Shown here piece after piece: positions 15,692 through 23,140 of a DNA stretch of 64,000 nt (its first letter is position 1; every line of letters starts with the position of its first letter). Source of the DNA: DATFQI01 sp963831105 (GTDB taxonomy: Bacteria; Actinomycetota; Thermoleophilia; Solirubrobacterales; Solirubrobacteraceae); NCBI GenBank assembly GCA_963831105.1, contig CAWHOS010000005.1, positions 186,001 through 250,000 of the forward strand, written 5' to 3'. The position numbers and the translations under genes are program-made. The notes beneath the pieces were generated by a model. It saw nothing but the letters and a program-made list of their open reading frames with translations. It had not been told where the DNA came from and made no database searches.

Positions 15692-17803
15692 GTGCCGCCG
15701 ACCGCCTTCACCAGCTCCGAGCCGCTGAGCGGGGCCGACCTGCGGGCCGCAGGCCCGCCGCGCTACCCGCGCCCGTCGCGCCTCGCCACGCCGCTGGAGG
15801 TGACGCCGGCGAAGGCGGCCGCGGCGGCTGAGCGGCTCGGGCTGGAGACGATCGGCGACCTGCTCGAGCACCTCCCGCGCGACCGCCAGAGCGCGCGCAC
15901 GATCGCCGAGCTGGCGATGGACGAGGTCGCGACGGTGATCGTCCAGGTCCGCTCGATCACGAGCCGGCCCGTGCGCAAGCGCGGCATGAAGCCGCTGGTG
16001 ACGGCCGTGGTGGCCGACGCGACGGGCACGATGGAGGCGACGTTCTTCAACCAGCCGTGGCTGCAGCGCAAGTACGCGCCGGGCACGCGACTGCTGCTGA
16101 GCGGCAAGTACCAGGCCCGCAACCGCTTCCGCGTGCAGTTCCACGCCGAGACGGGGGAGGAGGTCGGCGCGGCCTCCGACGAGATGGCGACCTACCCGGC
16201 CACGGACGGGCTCTCGACGACGCAGATCCTCGCGCTGGCGCGCCAGTGGCGCGGCGCCGCGCAGGAGTCGATGGAGCCGCTGCCGGCGCGGCTGCGGGCC
16301 GTCGAGCGGCTGCCGGATCGCGCGTCCGCGCTCGACGCCGCGCACTTCGGCGACCACGAGGGCGGCCGCCGCCGGCTCGCCTTCGAGGAGCTGCTGCTCG
16401 TGCAGATCGCGCTGCTGCGCCGCCGCGCGCGGCGCCGGGAGGGCGCCCGCGCCGAGCCGCTGGAGCCGCCGGGCGAGCTCGTGCGCTCGTGGCTGGAGGA
16501 CTCGCTGCCGTTCGCGCCGACCGGCGACCAGCGCTCCGCGATGGCCACGATCGACGACGACCTCGCGGCCGGGCGGCCGATGCAGCGGCTGCTGATGGGC
16601 GAGGTCGGCTCGGGCAAGACGGTCGTGGCCGTGTACGCGATGCTGCGCGCCGTCGAGTCGGGCTCGCAGGCGGCGCTGATGGCCCCGACGGAGACGCTCG
16701 CCGAGCAGCACTTCGCGACGCTGCAGGCGCTGATGCCCGGCGCGCTCGTGCAGGCCGCGCTGCTCACGGGCTCCACGCCCGCGGCGCGGCGCACGGACCT
16801 GCTCGGCAAGCTCTTGTCAGGGGAGTTGAAGCTATTGGTAGGAACCCACGCGCTGATCGAGGACGCGGTCGCGTTCGACCGGCTCGGCGTCGTGGTCGTG
16901 GACGAGCAGCACCGCTTCGGCGTCAACCAGCGCCGCGCGCTGGACCGCAAGGCGCCCGAGGGCGTGGCGCCGCACGTGCTGCACATGACCGCCACGCCGA
17001 TCCCGCGCACGCTCGCGCTGACCGCCTACGGCGATCTCGACGTGACCGTGCTGCGCGAGCTGCCCGCGGGGCGGCGGCCGATCGAGACGTTCGTGGCGTC
17101 GAGCGAGCGCGAGCGCTCGCGCGCCTACGACCGGATCCGCGACGAGCTGAGCGCGGGCCGCCAGGCGTTCGTCGTGTGCCCGCTGGTCGAGGAGTCCGAG
17201 GTGCTGCAGGCCCGCGCCGCGACCGCGGAGTACGAGCGGCTGCGCACCGGCGAGCTGAAGGACTTCCGCGTCGTGCTGCTGCACGGGCAGCTCAAGCCGC
17301 GCGAGAAGGCCGCGGCGATGGCGGAGTTCGCCGCGGGCGGCGCCGACGTGCTCGTGGCCACGACCGTGATCGAGGTCGGCATCGACGTCCCGAACGCGTC
17401 GGTGATGCTCGTCGAGAACGCGGAGCGCTACGGCATCTCCCAGCTGCACCAGCTGCGCGGCCGGATCGGCCGCGGCCCGCACGACTCCCTGTGCCTGCTG
17501 TTCGGCCCCAAGGAGTCCGCGCGGCTGCGCGCGCTCGCCGAGCACCGCGACGGCTTCAAGCTCGCCGAGATCGACCTCGAGCTGCGCGGCGAGGGCGAGA
17601 TGCTCGGCACCCGCCAGTCCGGGCTCGCGCAGTTCCGCGTGGCCCGGCTCCCCGAGGACGCCGAGCTGCTCGAGCGCGCCCGGATGCGGGCCCGGGCGAT
17701 CCTCGACGCCGACCCGGGGCTCGCCGAGCCCGAGCACGTGCTGCTCGAGGACGCCGTGAAGGCCGCCTACGGCGCCGACGCGCTCGAGCCGATCCCGGCC
17801 TAG
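15692..17803 (+). CDS. recG: ATP-dependent DNA helicase RecG
   Basis: A 703-residue RecG, a branch-migrating helicase that remodels stalled replication forks and Holliday junctions. The N-terminal OB-fold wedge domain (about 30-200) binds the junction. Helicase motifs follow: GEVGSGKTVVAVY (Walker A), VVVDEQHRFGVNQR (DExH), MTATPIPRTLAL (motif III), TTVIEVGIDVPNA (V) and QLRGRIGRG (VI). GTG 15692 is three bases after the response-regulator stop. The last four bases overlap the convergent lyase gene. Confidence 0.95.
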   Translation: MPPTAFTSSEPLSGADLRAAGPPRYPRPSRLATPLEVTPAKAAAAAERLGLETIGDLLEHLPRDRQSARTIAELAMDEVATVIVQVRSITSRPVRKRGMKPLVTAVVADATGTMEATFFNQPWLQRKYAPGTRLLLSGKYQARNRFRVQFHAETGEEVGAASDEMATYPATDGLSTTQILALARQWRGAAQESMEPLPARLRAVERLPDRASALDAAHFGDHEGGRRRLAFEELLLVQIALLRRRARRREGARAEPLEPPGELVRSWLEDSLPFAPTGDQRSAMATIDDDLAAGRPMQRLLMGEVGSGKTVVAVYAMLRAVESGSQAALMAPTETLAEQHFATLQALMPGALVQAALLTGSTPAARRTDLLGKLLSGELKLLVGTHALIEDAVAFDRLGVVVVDEQHRFGVNQRRALDRKAPEGVAPHVLHMTATPIPRTLALTAYGDLDVTVLRELPAGRRPIETFVASSERERSRAYDRIRDELSAGRQAFVVCPLVEESEVLQARAATAEYERLRTGELKDFRVVLLHGQLKPREKAAAMAEFAAGGADVLVATTVIEVGIDVPNASVMLVENAERYGISQLHQLRGRIGRGPHDSLCLLFGPKESARLRALAEHRDGFKLAEIDLELRGEGEMLGTRQSGLAQFRVARLPEDAELLERARMRARAILDADPGLAEPEHVLLEDAVKAAYGADALEPIPA

Positions 17804-18843
17804 CCGGACACGGCGGCGGCGTACCCGGAGGGGTCGGTGACCCCCTCGGTGGCGACGAGCAGCACCCGCGCCTCGGGGCGGTCCAGCCCGGCCGCGGCGC
17901 GCAGCTCCGCCCCGTCCGGCTCGGTCATCAGCGCGCGCAGCGCGGCCAGCGGCGCGGCTCCGCAGTCGCCGATCGCGTGGCCGAGCGCGGCGAGCTCGCG
18001 CATCGCCGCGACCGCCTCGGCGTCGGAGACGGTGACCGTGCCGGTGAGGCCGTCGCGCAGGGAGGGCCAGGCGGCGGGGGAGACCTCGGCGCAGTCCATC
18101 CCGGCCATGCGGGTGCCGGGGGTGGGGACCGCGACCGGCTCGCCCGCGGCCAGCGAGGCGGTCACGCACGCGGCGGCCTCGGGCTCGACGGCGATCACGG
18201 CCTTGCCGGCCAGCGCGCCGTAGCGGGCCGCGGCGGCCGCGAACGAGCCGACTCCGGCGGGCACCAGCAGCGCGTCGAAACCCGCCTGGGCGGCGGCCTC
18301 CGCGAACAGCGTGTGATAGCCGTCGATCACCCAGTGCGCGGGGCCCGAGTCGCCGACGTCGGCGATCGCGAGCGCGCCGGGCACGGCGCCCTCCTCCGTC
18401 GCGCGGCGCACCGCCTCCTCGTAGTTCCCGTCGACGACAACGAGTTCCGCCCTCTCCGCCTCGATCGCCGCGCGCCGGTCCGCCGCCGCGCGCGCCGGCA
18501 CGAAGATCCGCGCCGCGAGCCCTCGCATCGCGGCAACGTGGGCGACCGCCCGGCCGTGGTTGCCCGCGCTGGCCGCGACCAGCGTGCGCGTGTCCGGCGC
18601 CTCCCTCAGCGCCCGCTCGACCGCCCATGAGGCGCCGAGCACCTTGAACGCCGGCAGCCCGAGCCGGTCCGACTCGTCCTTGAGCGAGACCTCGGTCAGC
18701 CCGAGCTCGGCCGCGACGGCCTCGAGCCGGTGCACGGGCGTCTCGCGCCAGCCCGGGAGGCGCACGTGGAACGCCGCGGCGTCCCCGCTCGGCTCGGCGA
18801 CCGACTCGGGCCGGTGGGCGCCGTTGACGAGGACGCGCGGCAC
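17800..18843 (-). CDS. PLP-dependent ammonia-lyase, diaminopropionate ammonia-lyase-like
   Basis: Fold-type II PLP enzyme of 347 residues, in the threonine dehydratase/tryptophan synthase beta family. The PLP lysine is in LPAFKVLGAS (about residue 67), followed by AASAGNHGRAVAH (phosphate/ring loop) and LLVPAGVGSF (glycine-rich phosphate cup). FKVLGAS, GYHTLFAEA and the overall order recall diaminopropionate ammonia-lyase more than threonine dehydratase, and no ACT domain is present. Start GTG 18843 is chosen because TAGTGT lies seven bases upstream at leaderless spacing; ATG 18864 is an alternative but shares bases with the divergent cupin start. Confidence 0.75.
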   Translation of the reverse strand: MPRVLVNGAHRPESVAEPSGDAAAFHVRLPGWRETPVHRLEAVAAELGLTEVSLKDESDRLGLPAFKVLGASWAVERALREAPDTRTLVAASAGNHGRAVAHVAAMRGLAARIFVPARAAADRRAAIEAERAELVVVDGNYEEAVRRATEEGAVPGALAIADVGDSGPAHWVIDGYHTLFAEAAAQAGFDALLVPAGVGSFAAAAARYGALAGKAVIAVEPEAAACVTASLAAGEPVAVPTPGTRMAGMDCAEVSPAAWPSLRDGLTGTVTVSDAEAVAAMRELAALGHAIGDCGAAPLAALRALMTEPDGAELRAAAGLDRPEARVLLVATEGVTDPSGYAAAVSG

Positions 18844-18850
18844 GTCGGCG

Positions 18851-18856
18851 ACACTA
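18851..18856 (-). promoter_or_regulatory. candidate -10 box for the PLP lyase
   Basis: TAGTGT on the minus strand, seven bases before GTG 18843. It lies within the 20 bp that separate the two divergent genes. Confidence 0.35.
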
Positions 18857-18862
18857 CCGGGC

Positions 18863-19411
18863 ATGGACGAGGCCGAGATCGTGACCACGAGCCACGGCGA
18901 CGTACCGCGCGGCGAGGGCTGGTACGTCCTCAACGCGCGCCGCGCGCAGTGGCAGCACAGCCCCGGCTTCGGCGGCTCGGACCTGAGCTTCCAGGGCGAC
19001 GTGCGCTTCCCCGAGGTCGGGTTCCACGTCGGCGTGCTCCAGCCCGGCGAGCCGGCCTGCATGTACCACCGCGAGGACACCCAGGAGGGCTTCCTCGTGC
19101 TCTCGGGCCACTGCCTCGCGATCGTCGAGGGCGAGGAGCGGCTGCTCGGGCCCTGGGACTACCTCCACTGCCCGGGCGGCACGGAGCACGTGCTCGTCGG
19201 GGCCGGCGACGGACCGTGCGTCGTGATCGCCTACGGCGCCCGCCGCCCCGACGACGGCACGCTCTACGTCGCCAACGACGCGGCCGCCCGGTACGGCGCG
19301 AGCGTCGCGGCCGACACGCCCGACCCGGCGGTCGCCTACGCCGACGCGCCGCCGTTCACCGACGGGCCGGCGCCGCCGCTACCCGGGCCAACGTCAACTG
19401 CGGCTGGGTAG
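18863..19411 (+). CDS. cupin-domain protein
   Basis: A 182-residue protein with a double-stranded beta-helix core (about 55-125): GVLQPGEPACMYHREDTQEGFLVLSGH fits cupin motif 1 (metal ligands His, Glu, His) and HCPGGTEHVLVG fits motif 2. The metal and reaction are unknown; single cupins of this type include sugar isomerases, dioxygenases and binding proteins. The last eight residues (GPTSTAAG) and the stop TAG are encoded by the left arm of a palindromic repeat, so the natural C-terminus was probably altered by that element. It diverges from the PLP lyase gene. Confidence 0.8.
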   Translation: MDEAEIVTTSHGDVPRGEGWYVLNARRAQWQHSPGFGGSDLSFQGDVRFPEVGFHVGVLQPGEPACMYHREDTQEGFLVLSGHCLAIVEGEERLLGPWDYLHCPGGTEHVLVGAGDGPCVVIAYGARRPDDGTLYVANDAAARYGASVAADTPDPAVAYADAPPFTDGPAPPLPGPTSTAAG

Positions 19412-19545
19412 GGGAGGTGGGTGGTGCCCAGGCGCCGCGATCTCCATCGAGCGGTCGATTGTTCAGGCTGAGGCTGAACAACTGACCGCTCGCGAGTTCG
19501 CGGGGGCGCCGGGGCACCCTCACCCTCCCTACCCAGCGCCGTTGC
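19393..19545. repeat. palindromic element B with one 43-nt hairpin cell
   Basis: A 153-bp inverted repeat fills the space between the convergent cupin and P-loop genes and runs into the 3' end of both. The left arm begins GTCAACTGCGGCTGGGTAGG; the right arm read on the other strand begins GCAACGGCGCTGGGTAGGGA. Each arm supplies the TAG stop of its flanking gene. In the centre, 19449-19491 is a 43-nt hairpin starting GAGCGGT with core TTGTTCAGGCTGAGGCTGAA. The same cell length and core recur elsewhere in the window. Confidence 0.8.
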
Positions 19546-20041
19546 CGTACGCCGCGAGCAACTCCCCCGCAACCGTCTCCGCGGAGCGGCCGTCCGTGTC
19601 GAGCACCAGATCGATCCCGGGCAACGCCGGGATCACGTCCGCGAGCTCCCGCGCATGCAGAGCGAGCGCGTCGCGCCCCGCCCACCGCTCCGGCTCGCGC
19701 TCCAGCACCCGTGCGGCGCAGACCTCACCCGGCGCCCGCAGGCACACCACGAGCGAGCGCTCGGCTCCAACCGCAGAGAGCAGCGAGTCGAGGTCCTCCT
19801 GCGTCTCCGTCGTCGCGACCACCACGAACAGCCGCCGGCCGAAGCGCCGCTGGGCGGCGATCACGCCCTCGAGCTGCTCGTGCACCAGGGCGTCAGGCAG
19901 CCACGGCGTGCCCCAGGCGAGCTGCTCGCTCTCGATCGCGCCGTGCTCGATCCCCGCGTTGTCGAGCAGCGTCGTGAACGCCTGCGCCACCGACGACTTC
20001 CCGGATCCGGGAGCGCCGGTGATCACGATCGCCGCCGTCAC
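19529..20041 (-). CDS. P-loop nucleotide kinase-like protein
   Basis: A 170-residue AAA_33-type kinase. The Walker A motif IVITGAPGSGKSSVAQAF lies at the N-terminus; a LEREPERWAGRD lid-like segment and a C-terminal helix follow, as in small-molecule or polynucleotide kinases. The substrate is unknown. GTG 20041 overlaps the stop of the upstream short-chain dehydrogenase (GTGA). Its stop codon lies in the right arm of palindromic element B, and its last residues (GNGAG) parallel the repeat-derived end of the facing cupin gene. Confidence 0.8.
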   Translation of the reverse strand: MTAAIVITGAPGSGKSSVAQAFTTLLDNAGIEHGAIESEQLAWGTPWLPDALVHEQLEGVIAAQRRFGRRLFVVVATTETQEDLDSLLSAVGAERSLVVCLRAPGEVCAARVLEREPERWAGRDALALHARELADVIPALPGIDLVLDTDGRSAETVAGELLAAYGNGAG

Positions 20042-20787
20042 CGGCTGACGAGCTGCTCCGAGACGTCCCAGAGCCGCTTGCGGGCGTCCTCGTCGTAGGC
20101 CATCGCGTCCGGACGGGCCTCCCGGAGGCCGTCGAAGTAGCGGCCCTGGACGTCGAGCTCGAGATCGGCCGCCAGCCGGACCGTCGCGTCGGCGCCCTCC
20201 TGCACGGTGCTGGCCGGCGTGCCGACCCGCGAGCGGACCATCTTGGTGTCCATGAACGTCGCGGGGTGCAGCGCGACCGACTCGACGCCGGGAAAGCGCC
20301 GGGCGCTCTCGAACGAGAACATGATCTGGGCGAGCTTGCTCTGGCGGTAGGCGCGCCACTCGTCGTAGCCGCGCTCGAGCATCAGGTCGCCGAAGTCCGG
20401 GCGCTGCTGGCCGGCCGAGGCGACGTGCACGACGCGGCGCGGCGGATCGCGCTCCAGCAGCCGGGTGGTGAGCAGGAACGGCGCGAGGTGGTTGACCTGG
20501 AAGGTCAGCTCGATCCCGTCGCCGGTCACCTGACGCTCTTCGGAGATCAGCCCGGCGTTGTTGACGAGGACGTCGACCCGCGGGAGCGCGTCGGCGAGCG
20601 CGCGCACCGCGGCCAGCGACGAGAAGTCGGCCAGGTGCACGCCGGACGCGCCGACCTCCTCCGCGACCGCCGCGGCGCGCGCCTCGTCGCGGCCGTGGAC
20701 GAGCACGTCGAGCCCGCGAGAGGCCAGGTCGCGCGCGACGACCCGGCCGAGGCCGTCGGTGGCACCGGTGACGAGGACGGTGGTCAT
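20038..20787 (-). CDS. short-chain dehydrogenase/reductase
   Basis: A 249-residue classical SDR. It has VLVTGATDGLGRVVA (cofactor glycine motif), VLVNNAGLI (NNAG), HVASAGQQ (catalytic Ser region) and, after a longer loop, YRQSKLAQIMFS (YxxxK catalytic pair). The sequence resembles retinol dehydrogenase/WW-domain oxidoreductase-like SDRs, which prefer NADP. ATG 20787 has TATCCT eight bases upstream, overlapping the divergent promoter of the SUKH-like gene. The P-loop kinase gene is coupled downstream. Confidence 0.88.
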   Translation of the reverse strand: MTTVLVTGATDGLGRVVARDLASRGLDVLVHGRDEARAAAVAEEVGASGVHLADFSSLAAVRALADALPRVDVLVNNAGLISEERQVTGDGIELTFQVNHLAPFLLTTRLLERDPPRRVVHVASAGQQRPDFGDLMLERGYDEWRAYRQSKLAQIMFSFESARRFPGVESVALHPATFMDTKMVRSRVGTPASTVQEGADATVRLAADLELDVQGRYFDGLREARPDAMAYDEDARKRLWDVSEQLVSR

Positions 20788-20795
20788 GGGGGCGG

Positions 20796-20805
20796 AGGAT
20801 AGGCT
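20796..20805. promoter_or_regulatory. overlapping divergent -10 boxes (SDR and SUKH-like genes)
   Basis: On the plus strand TAGGCT (20800-20805) sits six bases before GTG 20812; on the minus strand TATCCT (20801-20796) sits eight bases before ATG 20787. The two hexamers overlap by two bases within a 24-bp intergenic region, so only one polymerase could bind at a time. Confidence 0.45.
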
Positions 20806-20811
20806 CCGGCC

Positions 20812-21183
20812 GTGGCCTTCCCGGTCGACGAGGAGCGCATCGAGGCGGCGGAGCGCGCCCTCGGCAGGACCCTCCCTTCGCGGTTGCGCGAGCGCCTGCG
20901 GCGCGACAACGGGGGCGACCTCGACCTCGGGGAGCTTGGGCCGTGGCAGCTGCACCCGGTGTGGGACGACGGCGACCGCCGCCGCGCCGCGCGGACCGCG
21001 AGCCACGTGGTGCACGAGACCGAGGAGGCCCACGAAGGAATCCCCGACCTCCCGGACGGCGCGGTGGTGGTCGCCGCCGACGGGAGCGGCGACCTGCTCC
21101 TGCTGCTCGCCGGCGAGGACGAGCCCCGCCTCCGCGATCACGAGACGGGCGAGCTCGAGCCCGTGTCGACGGACTGGGCCTAG
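20812..21183 (+). CDS. SMI1/KNR4 (SUKH)-like protein
   Basis: A 123-residue protein whose N-terminal half fits the SUKH/SMI1-KNR4 pattern: FPVDEERIEAAERALGRTLP followed by SRLRERLRRDNGGDLDLGE, then a strand-rich second half with LPDGAVVVAADGSGD. Many SUKH proteins act as immunity proteins against polymorphic toxins, but no toxin gene is nearby, so that role is only a possibility. The stop codon overlaps the convergent YjbR-like gene. Confidence 0.65.
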   Translation: MAFPVDEERIEAAERALGRTLPSRLRERLRRDNGGDLDLGELGPWQLHPVWDDGDRRRAARTASHVVHETEEAHEGIPDLPDGAVVVAADGSGDLLLLLAGEDEPRLRDHETGELEPVSTDWA

Positions 21184-21539
21184 TGCGGCCCCAGCCGCTC
21201 GCGGGCCGCCTTCGGGAGCCCCATGACGACCAGGTCGTAGGAGTCCTCGACGAGGTCCCGGACCATCGACTCGGGCAGCGAGCCGTCGAGCGTGACCGTG
21301 TTCCAGTGGCGCTTGTTCAGGTGGTAGCCCGGGTTGATCGCGGGATGCGCCGCGCGCAGGGCGGGCACGAGCTCCGGCTCGCACTTGAGGCTGATCCGGA
21401 GAGGGGGCTCGGCCTCCAGCGCCACGATCGCGAAGATCTTCCCGCCCACCTTGAAGACGGTGGTCTGCGGTCCGAACGGCCGTTCCTCTACCGCCTCGGC
21501 GAAGCCGAGGCAGAGGCGGCGGACCGCGGTGGCGTCCAT
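21180..21539 (-). CDS. MmcQ/YjbR family protein
   Basis: A 119-residue protein of the MmcQ/YjbR family (CyaY-like fold). Typical elements are VEERPFGPQTTVFKVGGKIFA at the N-terminus (shown in part), RISLKCEPEL, the NPGYHLNKRHWNTV motif and a terminal helix with DLVEDSYDLVV. Family members are small DNA-binding or unknown-function proteins. ATG 21539 is the best start. It converges on the SUKH-like gene with a 4-bp overlap and diverges from rsmD. Confidence 0.82.
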   Translation of the reverse strand: MDATAVRRLCLGFAEAVEERPFGPQTTVFKVGGKIFAIVALEAEPPLRISLKCEPELVPALRAAHPAINPGYHLNKRHWNTVTLDGSLPESMVRDLVEDSYDLVVMGLPKAARERLGPH

Positions 21540-21559
21540 GGGGCCAATGGTGACGACCG

Positions 21560-22096
21560 GTGCGCGTGATCGCCGGGACGTACGGAGGCCGGCGGCTGCA
21601 GGCCCCGCCCGGAACGGACACCCGCCCGACCGCCGACCGGGTGCGCGAGGCGCTGTTCTCGATCCTCGGCGAGCGGGTGCTCGACGCGCGCGTGCTCGAC
21701 CTGTTCGCCGGCTCGGGGGCGCTGGGGATCGAGGCGCTCTCCCGCGGGGCCGCCGAGGCGACCTTCGTGGACAAGGCGGCATCCGCGGTCCGCGCGATCG
21801 GGGCCAACCTCGAGGCGCTCGGGGCCGACGGCAAAGTCGTCCGCGCGGAGGCCCGGCGCTTCCTCGGCGGCGCATCGCGCAGCGGCCGTTCATATGATCT
21901 CGTCTTCCTCGATCCGCCATACCGGCTGGACGACGCGCTCGCGCGCGGCCTGCCGGCGGCCGTGAAGGCCGTGCTGGCACCGGGGGCGTGGGTGGTCACG
22001 GAGAGCGACCGCCGCGCGCCGCTGGAGATCGACCTCCCCCTCGAAGACGAACGCCGTTACGGCGACACCCTCATACGCATCCATGGCCCCCGATAA
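21560..22096 (+). CDS. rsmD: 16S rRNA (guanine(966)-N(2))-methyltransferase
   Basis: A 178-residue RsmD. It begins VRVIAGTYGGRRLQAPPG, the family's N-terminal signature, with DTRPTADRVREALFSIL, the SAM site VLDLFAGSGALGIEALSRG and the catalytic DPPY in LVFLDPPYRL. It methylates m2G966 in 16S rRNA of the assembled 30S particle. GTG 21560 is chosen from the family start. It overlaps coaD by 14 bp, the usual pairing across bacteria. Confidence 0.93.
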   Translation: MRVIAGTYGGRRLQAPPGTDTRPTADRVREALFSILGERVLDARVLDLFAGSGALGIEALSRGAAEATFVDKAASAVRAIGANLEALGADGKVVRAEARRFLGGASRSGRSYDLVFLDPPYRLDDALARGLPAAVKAVLAPGAWVVTESDRRAPLEIDLPLEDERRYGDTLIRIHGPR

Positions 22097-22580
22097 CCGC
22101 ATAGCCGTCTGCCCGGGCTCCTACGACCCGATCACGAACGGCCACGTCGACGTCATCAGCCGCGCCGCGCCGATGTTCGACGAGCTGATCGTCGCCGTCG
22201 TCAACGCGTCCGTGCGCAAGAGCAAGACGCTGTTCAGCGCCGAGGAGCGCTGCGCGTTCATCGAGGAGGCGACCAGCCACCTGCCCAACGTGAAGGTGGA
22301 GACGTTCGACAAGCTGATCGTGGACTTCGCGCGAGACAAAGGGGCGATGTCGATCGTCAAGGGACTGCGCGCGATCTCCGACTTCGAGTACGAGCTGGAG
22401 ATGAACCAGCTCAACCGCCAGCTGGCCTCCGACATCGAGTCCGTCTACCTGATGGCCTCGCCGCAGTACAGTTTTCTCTCCTCGAGCGGAGTCAAGGAGA
22501 TCGCGATCTTCGGTGGCGACGTCTCCGAGCTCGTGCCCGAGGGGGTTGCGCGACGCTTGCAGGAAGCGCTCGCGCGCTGA
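22083..22580 (+). CDS. coaD: phosphopantetheine adenylyltransferase
   Basis: A 165-residue nucleotidyltransferase for the penultimate step of coenzyme A synthesis. It shows VCPGSYDPITNGHVDVI (T/HxGH nucleotide site), VVNASVRKSKTLF, IVKGLRAISDFEYELEMN and SPQYSFLSSSGVKEIA (equivalent of the ISSTxVR signature). ATG 22083 lies inside the end of rsmD. A coiled-coil gene follows after 16 bp. Confidence 0.95.
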   Translation: MAPDNRIAVCPGSYDPITNGHVDVISRAAPMFDELIVAVVNASVRKSKTLFSAEERCAFIEEATSHLPNVKVETFDKLIVDFARDKGAMSIVKGLRAISDFEYELEMNQLNRQLASDIESVYLMASPQYSFLSSSGVKEIAIFGGDVSELVPEGVARRLQEALAR

Positions 22581-22596
22581 CGAACTAGGGAGCGCC

Positions 22597-23067
22597 ATGG
22601 ACGTCCTGGTACTGATCGACAAGCTGGACGACCTCGTCCACAACGCCAAGCAGGTCCCGCTGACGGACCAGGTCCGCGTGGACAAAGAGGAGATCTACGA
22701 CATCCTCGACCAGATGCGGGCCACGATCCCCGAGGAGATCAAGCAGGCCCGCTGGATCGTCAAGGAGCGTCAGGAGATGCTCGCCGAGGCCAAGCGCGAG
22801 GCCGAGCGGATCGTGAAGGAGGCGCGCGAGCGCCAGACGCAGCTCGTCTCCCAGCAGGAGGTCACCCGGCAGGCCGAGCGCGCCGCCGAGGAGATCATCG
22901 AGGACGCGCGGGCCCGCGAGCGCGAGATCCGGCTCGGTGCCGAGGACTACGCCGACGAGATCCTGAACACGCTCGAGGTCAACCTCTCGAAGTTCATCGC
23001 CGCGGTGCAGCGCGGGCGCGAGCGGCTGCAGGGCCGCGAAGAGCCCGCCGAAGTCGCCGAGCGCTAG
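22597..23067 (+). CDS. coiled-coil protein (ATP synthase b-subunit/DivIVA-like)
   Basis: A 156-residue, highly charged helical protein. It begins MDVLVLIDKLDDLVHNAKQV and has a long coiled coil (about 45-130) rich in Ala, Glu, Arg and Lys, which resembles actinobacterial DivIVA/ATP-synthase-b-like proteins encoded next to coaD. No enzyme motif is present. A role in cell-pole or envelope organisation is possible by analogy only. A GGGAG Shine-Dalgarno lies just before ATG. Its stop codon sits inside a 17-bp palindrome. Confidence 0.75.
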   Translation: MDVLVLIDKLDDLVHNAKQVPLTDQVRVDKEEIYDILDQMRATIPEEIKQARWIVKERQEMLAEAKREAERIVKEARERQTQLVSQQEVTRQAERAAEEIIEDARAREREIRLGAEDYADEILNTLEVNLSKFIAAVQRGRERLQGREEPAEVAER

Positions 23068-23077
23068 GCGCTAGCGC
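23061..23077. terminator. small palindrome over a stop codon
   Basis: GCGCTAG, GCG, CTAGCGC: a perfect 7-bp stem that includes the TAG stop (23065-23067) of the coiled-coil gene. With the hairpin at 23090-23109 it probably marks the 3' end of the rsmD-coaD transcript. Confidence 0.35.
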
Positions 23078-23089
23078 TCGCGCAACTGG

Positions 23090-23109
23090 CTGTCTGGCCA
23101 GCTAGACAG
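23090..23109. terminator. hairpin before the accessory island
   Basis: CTGTCT, eight bases, AGACAG forms a 6-bp stem. No U-tract follows. It lies 17 bases before the promoter-like TAGGTT of the secreted-protein gene. Confidence 0.3.
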
Positions 23110-23125
23110 CGCGTGACCCGGCCCG

Positions 23126-23131
23126 TAGGTT
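23126..23131 (+). promoter_or_regulatory. candidate -10 box of the large secreted-protein gene
   Basis: TAGGTT ends nine bases before GTG 23141, and no Shine-Dalgarno is seen. Confidence 0.35.
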
Positions 23132-23140
23132 GGGCCCGAT

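Noticed and set aside
20812..21183. Polymorphic toxin-immunity pair based on the SUKH-like protein
   Set aside because: No toxin-like gene is adjacent; neighbours are an SDR and a YjbR-like gene.
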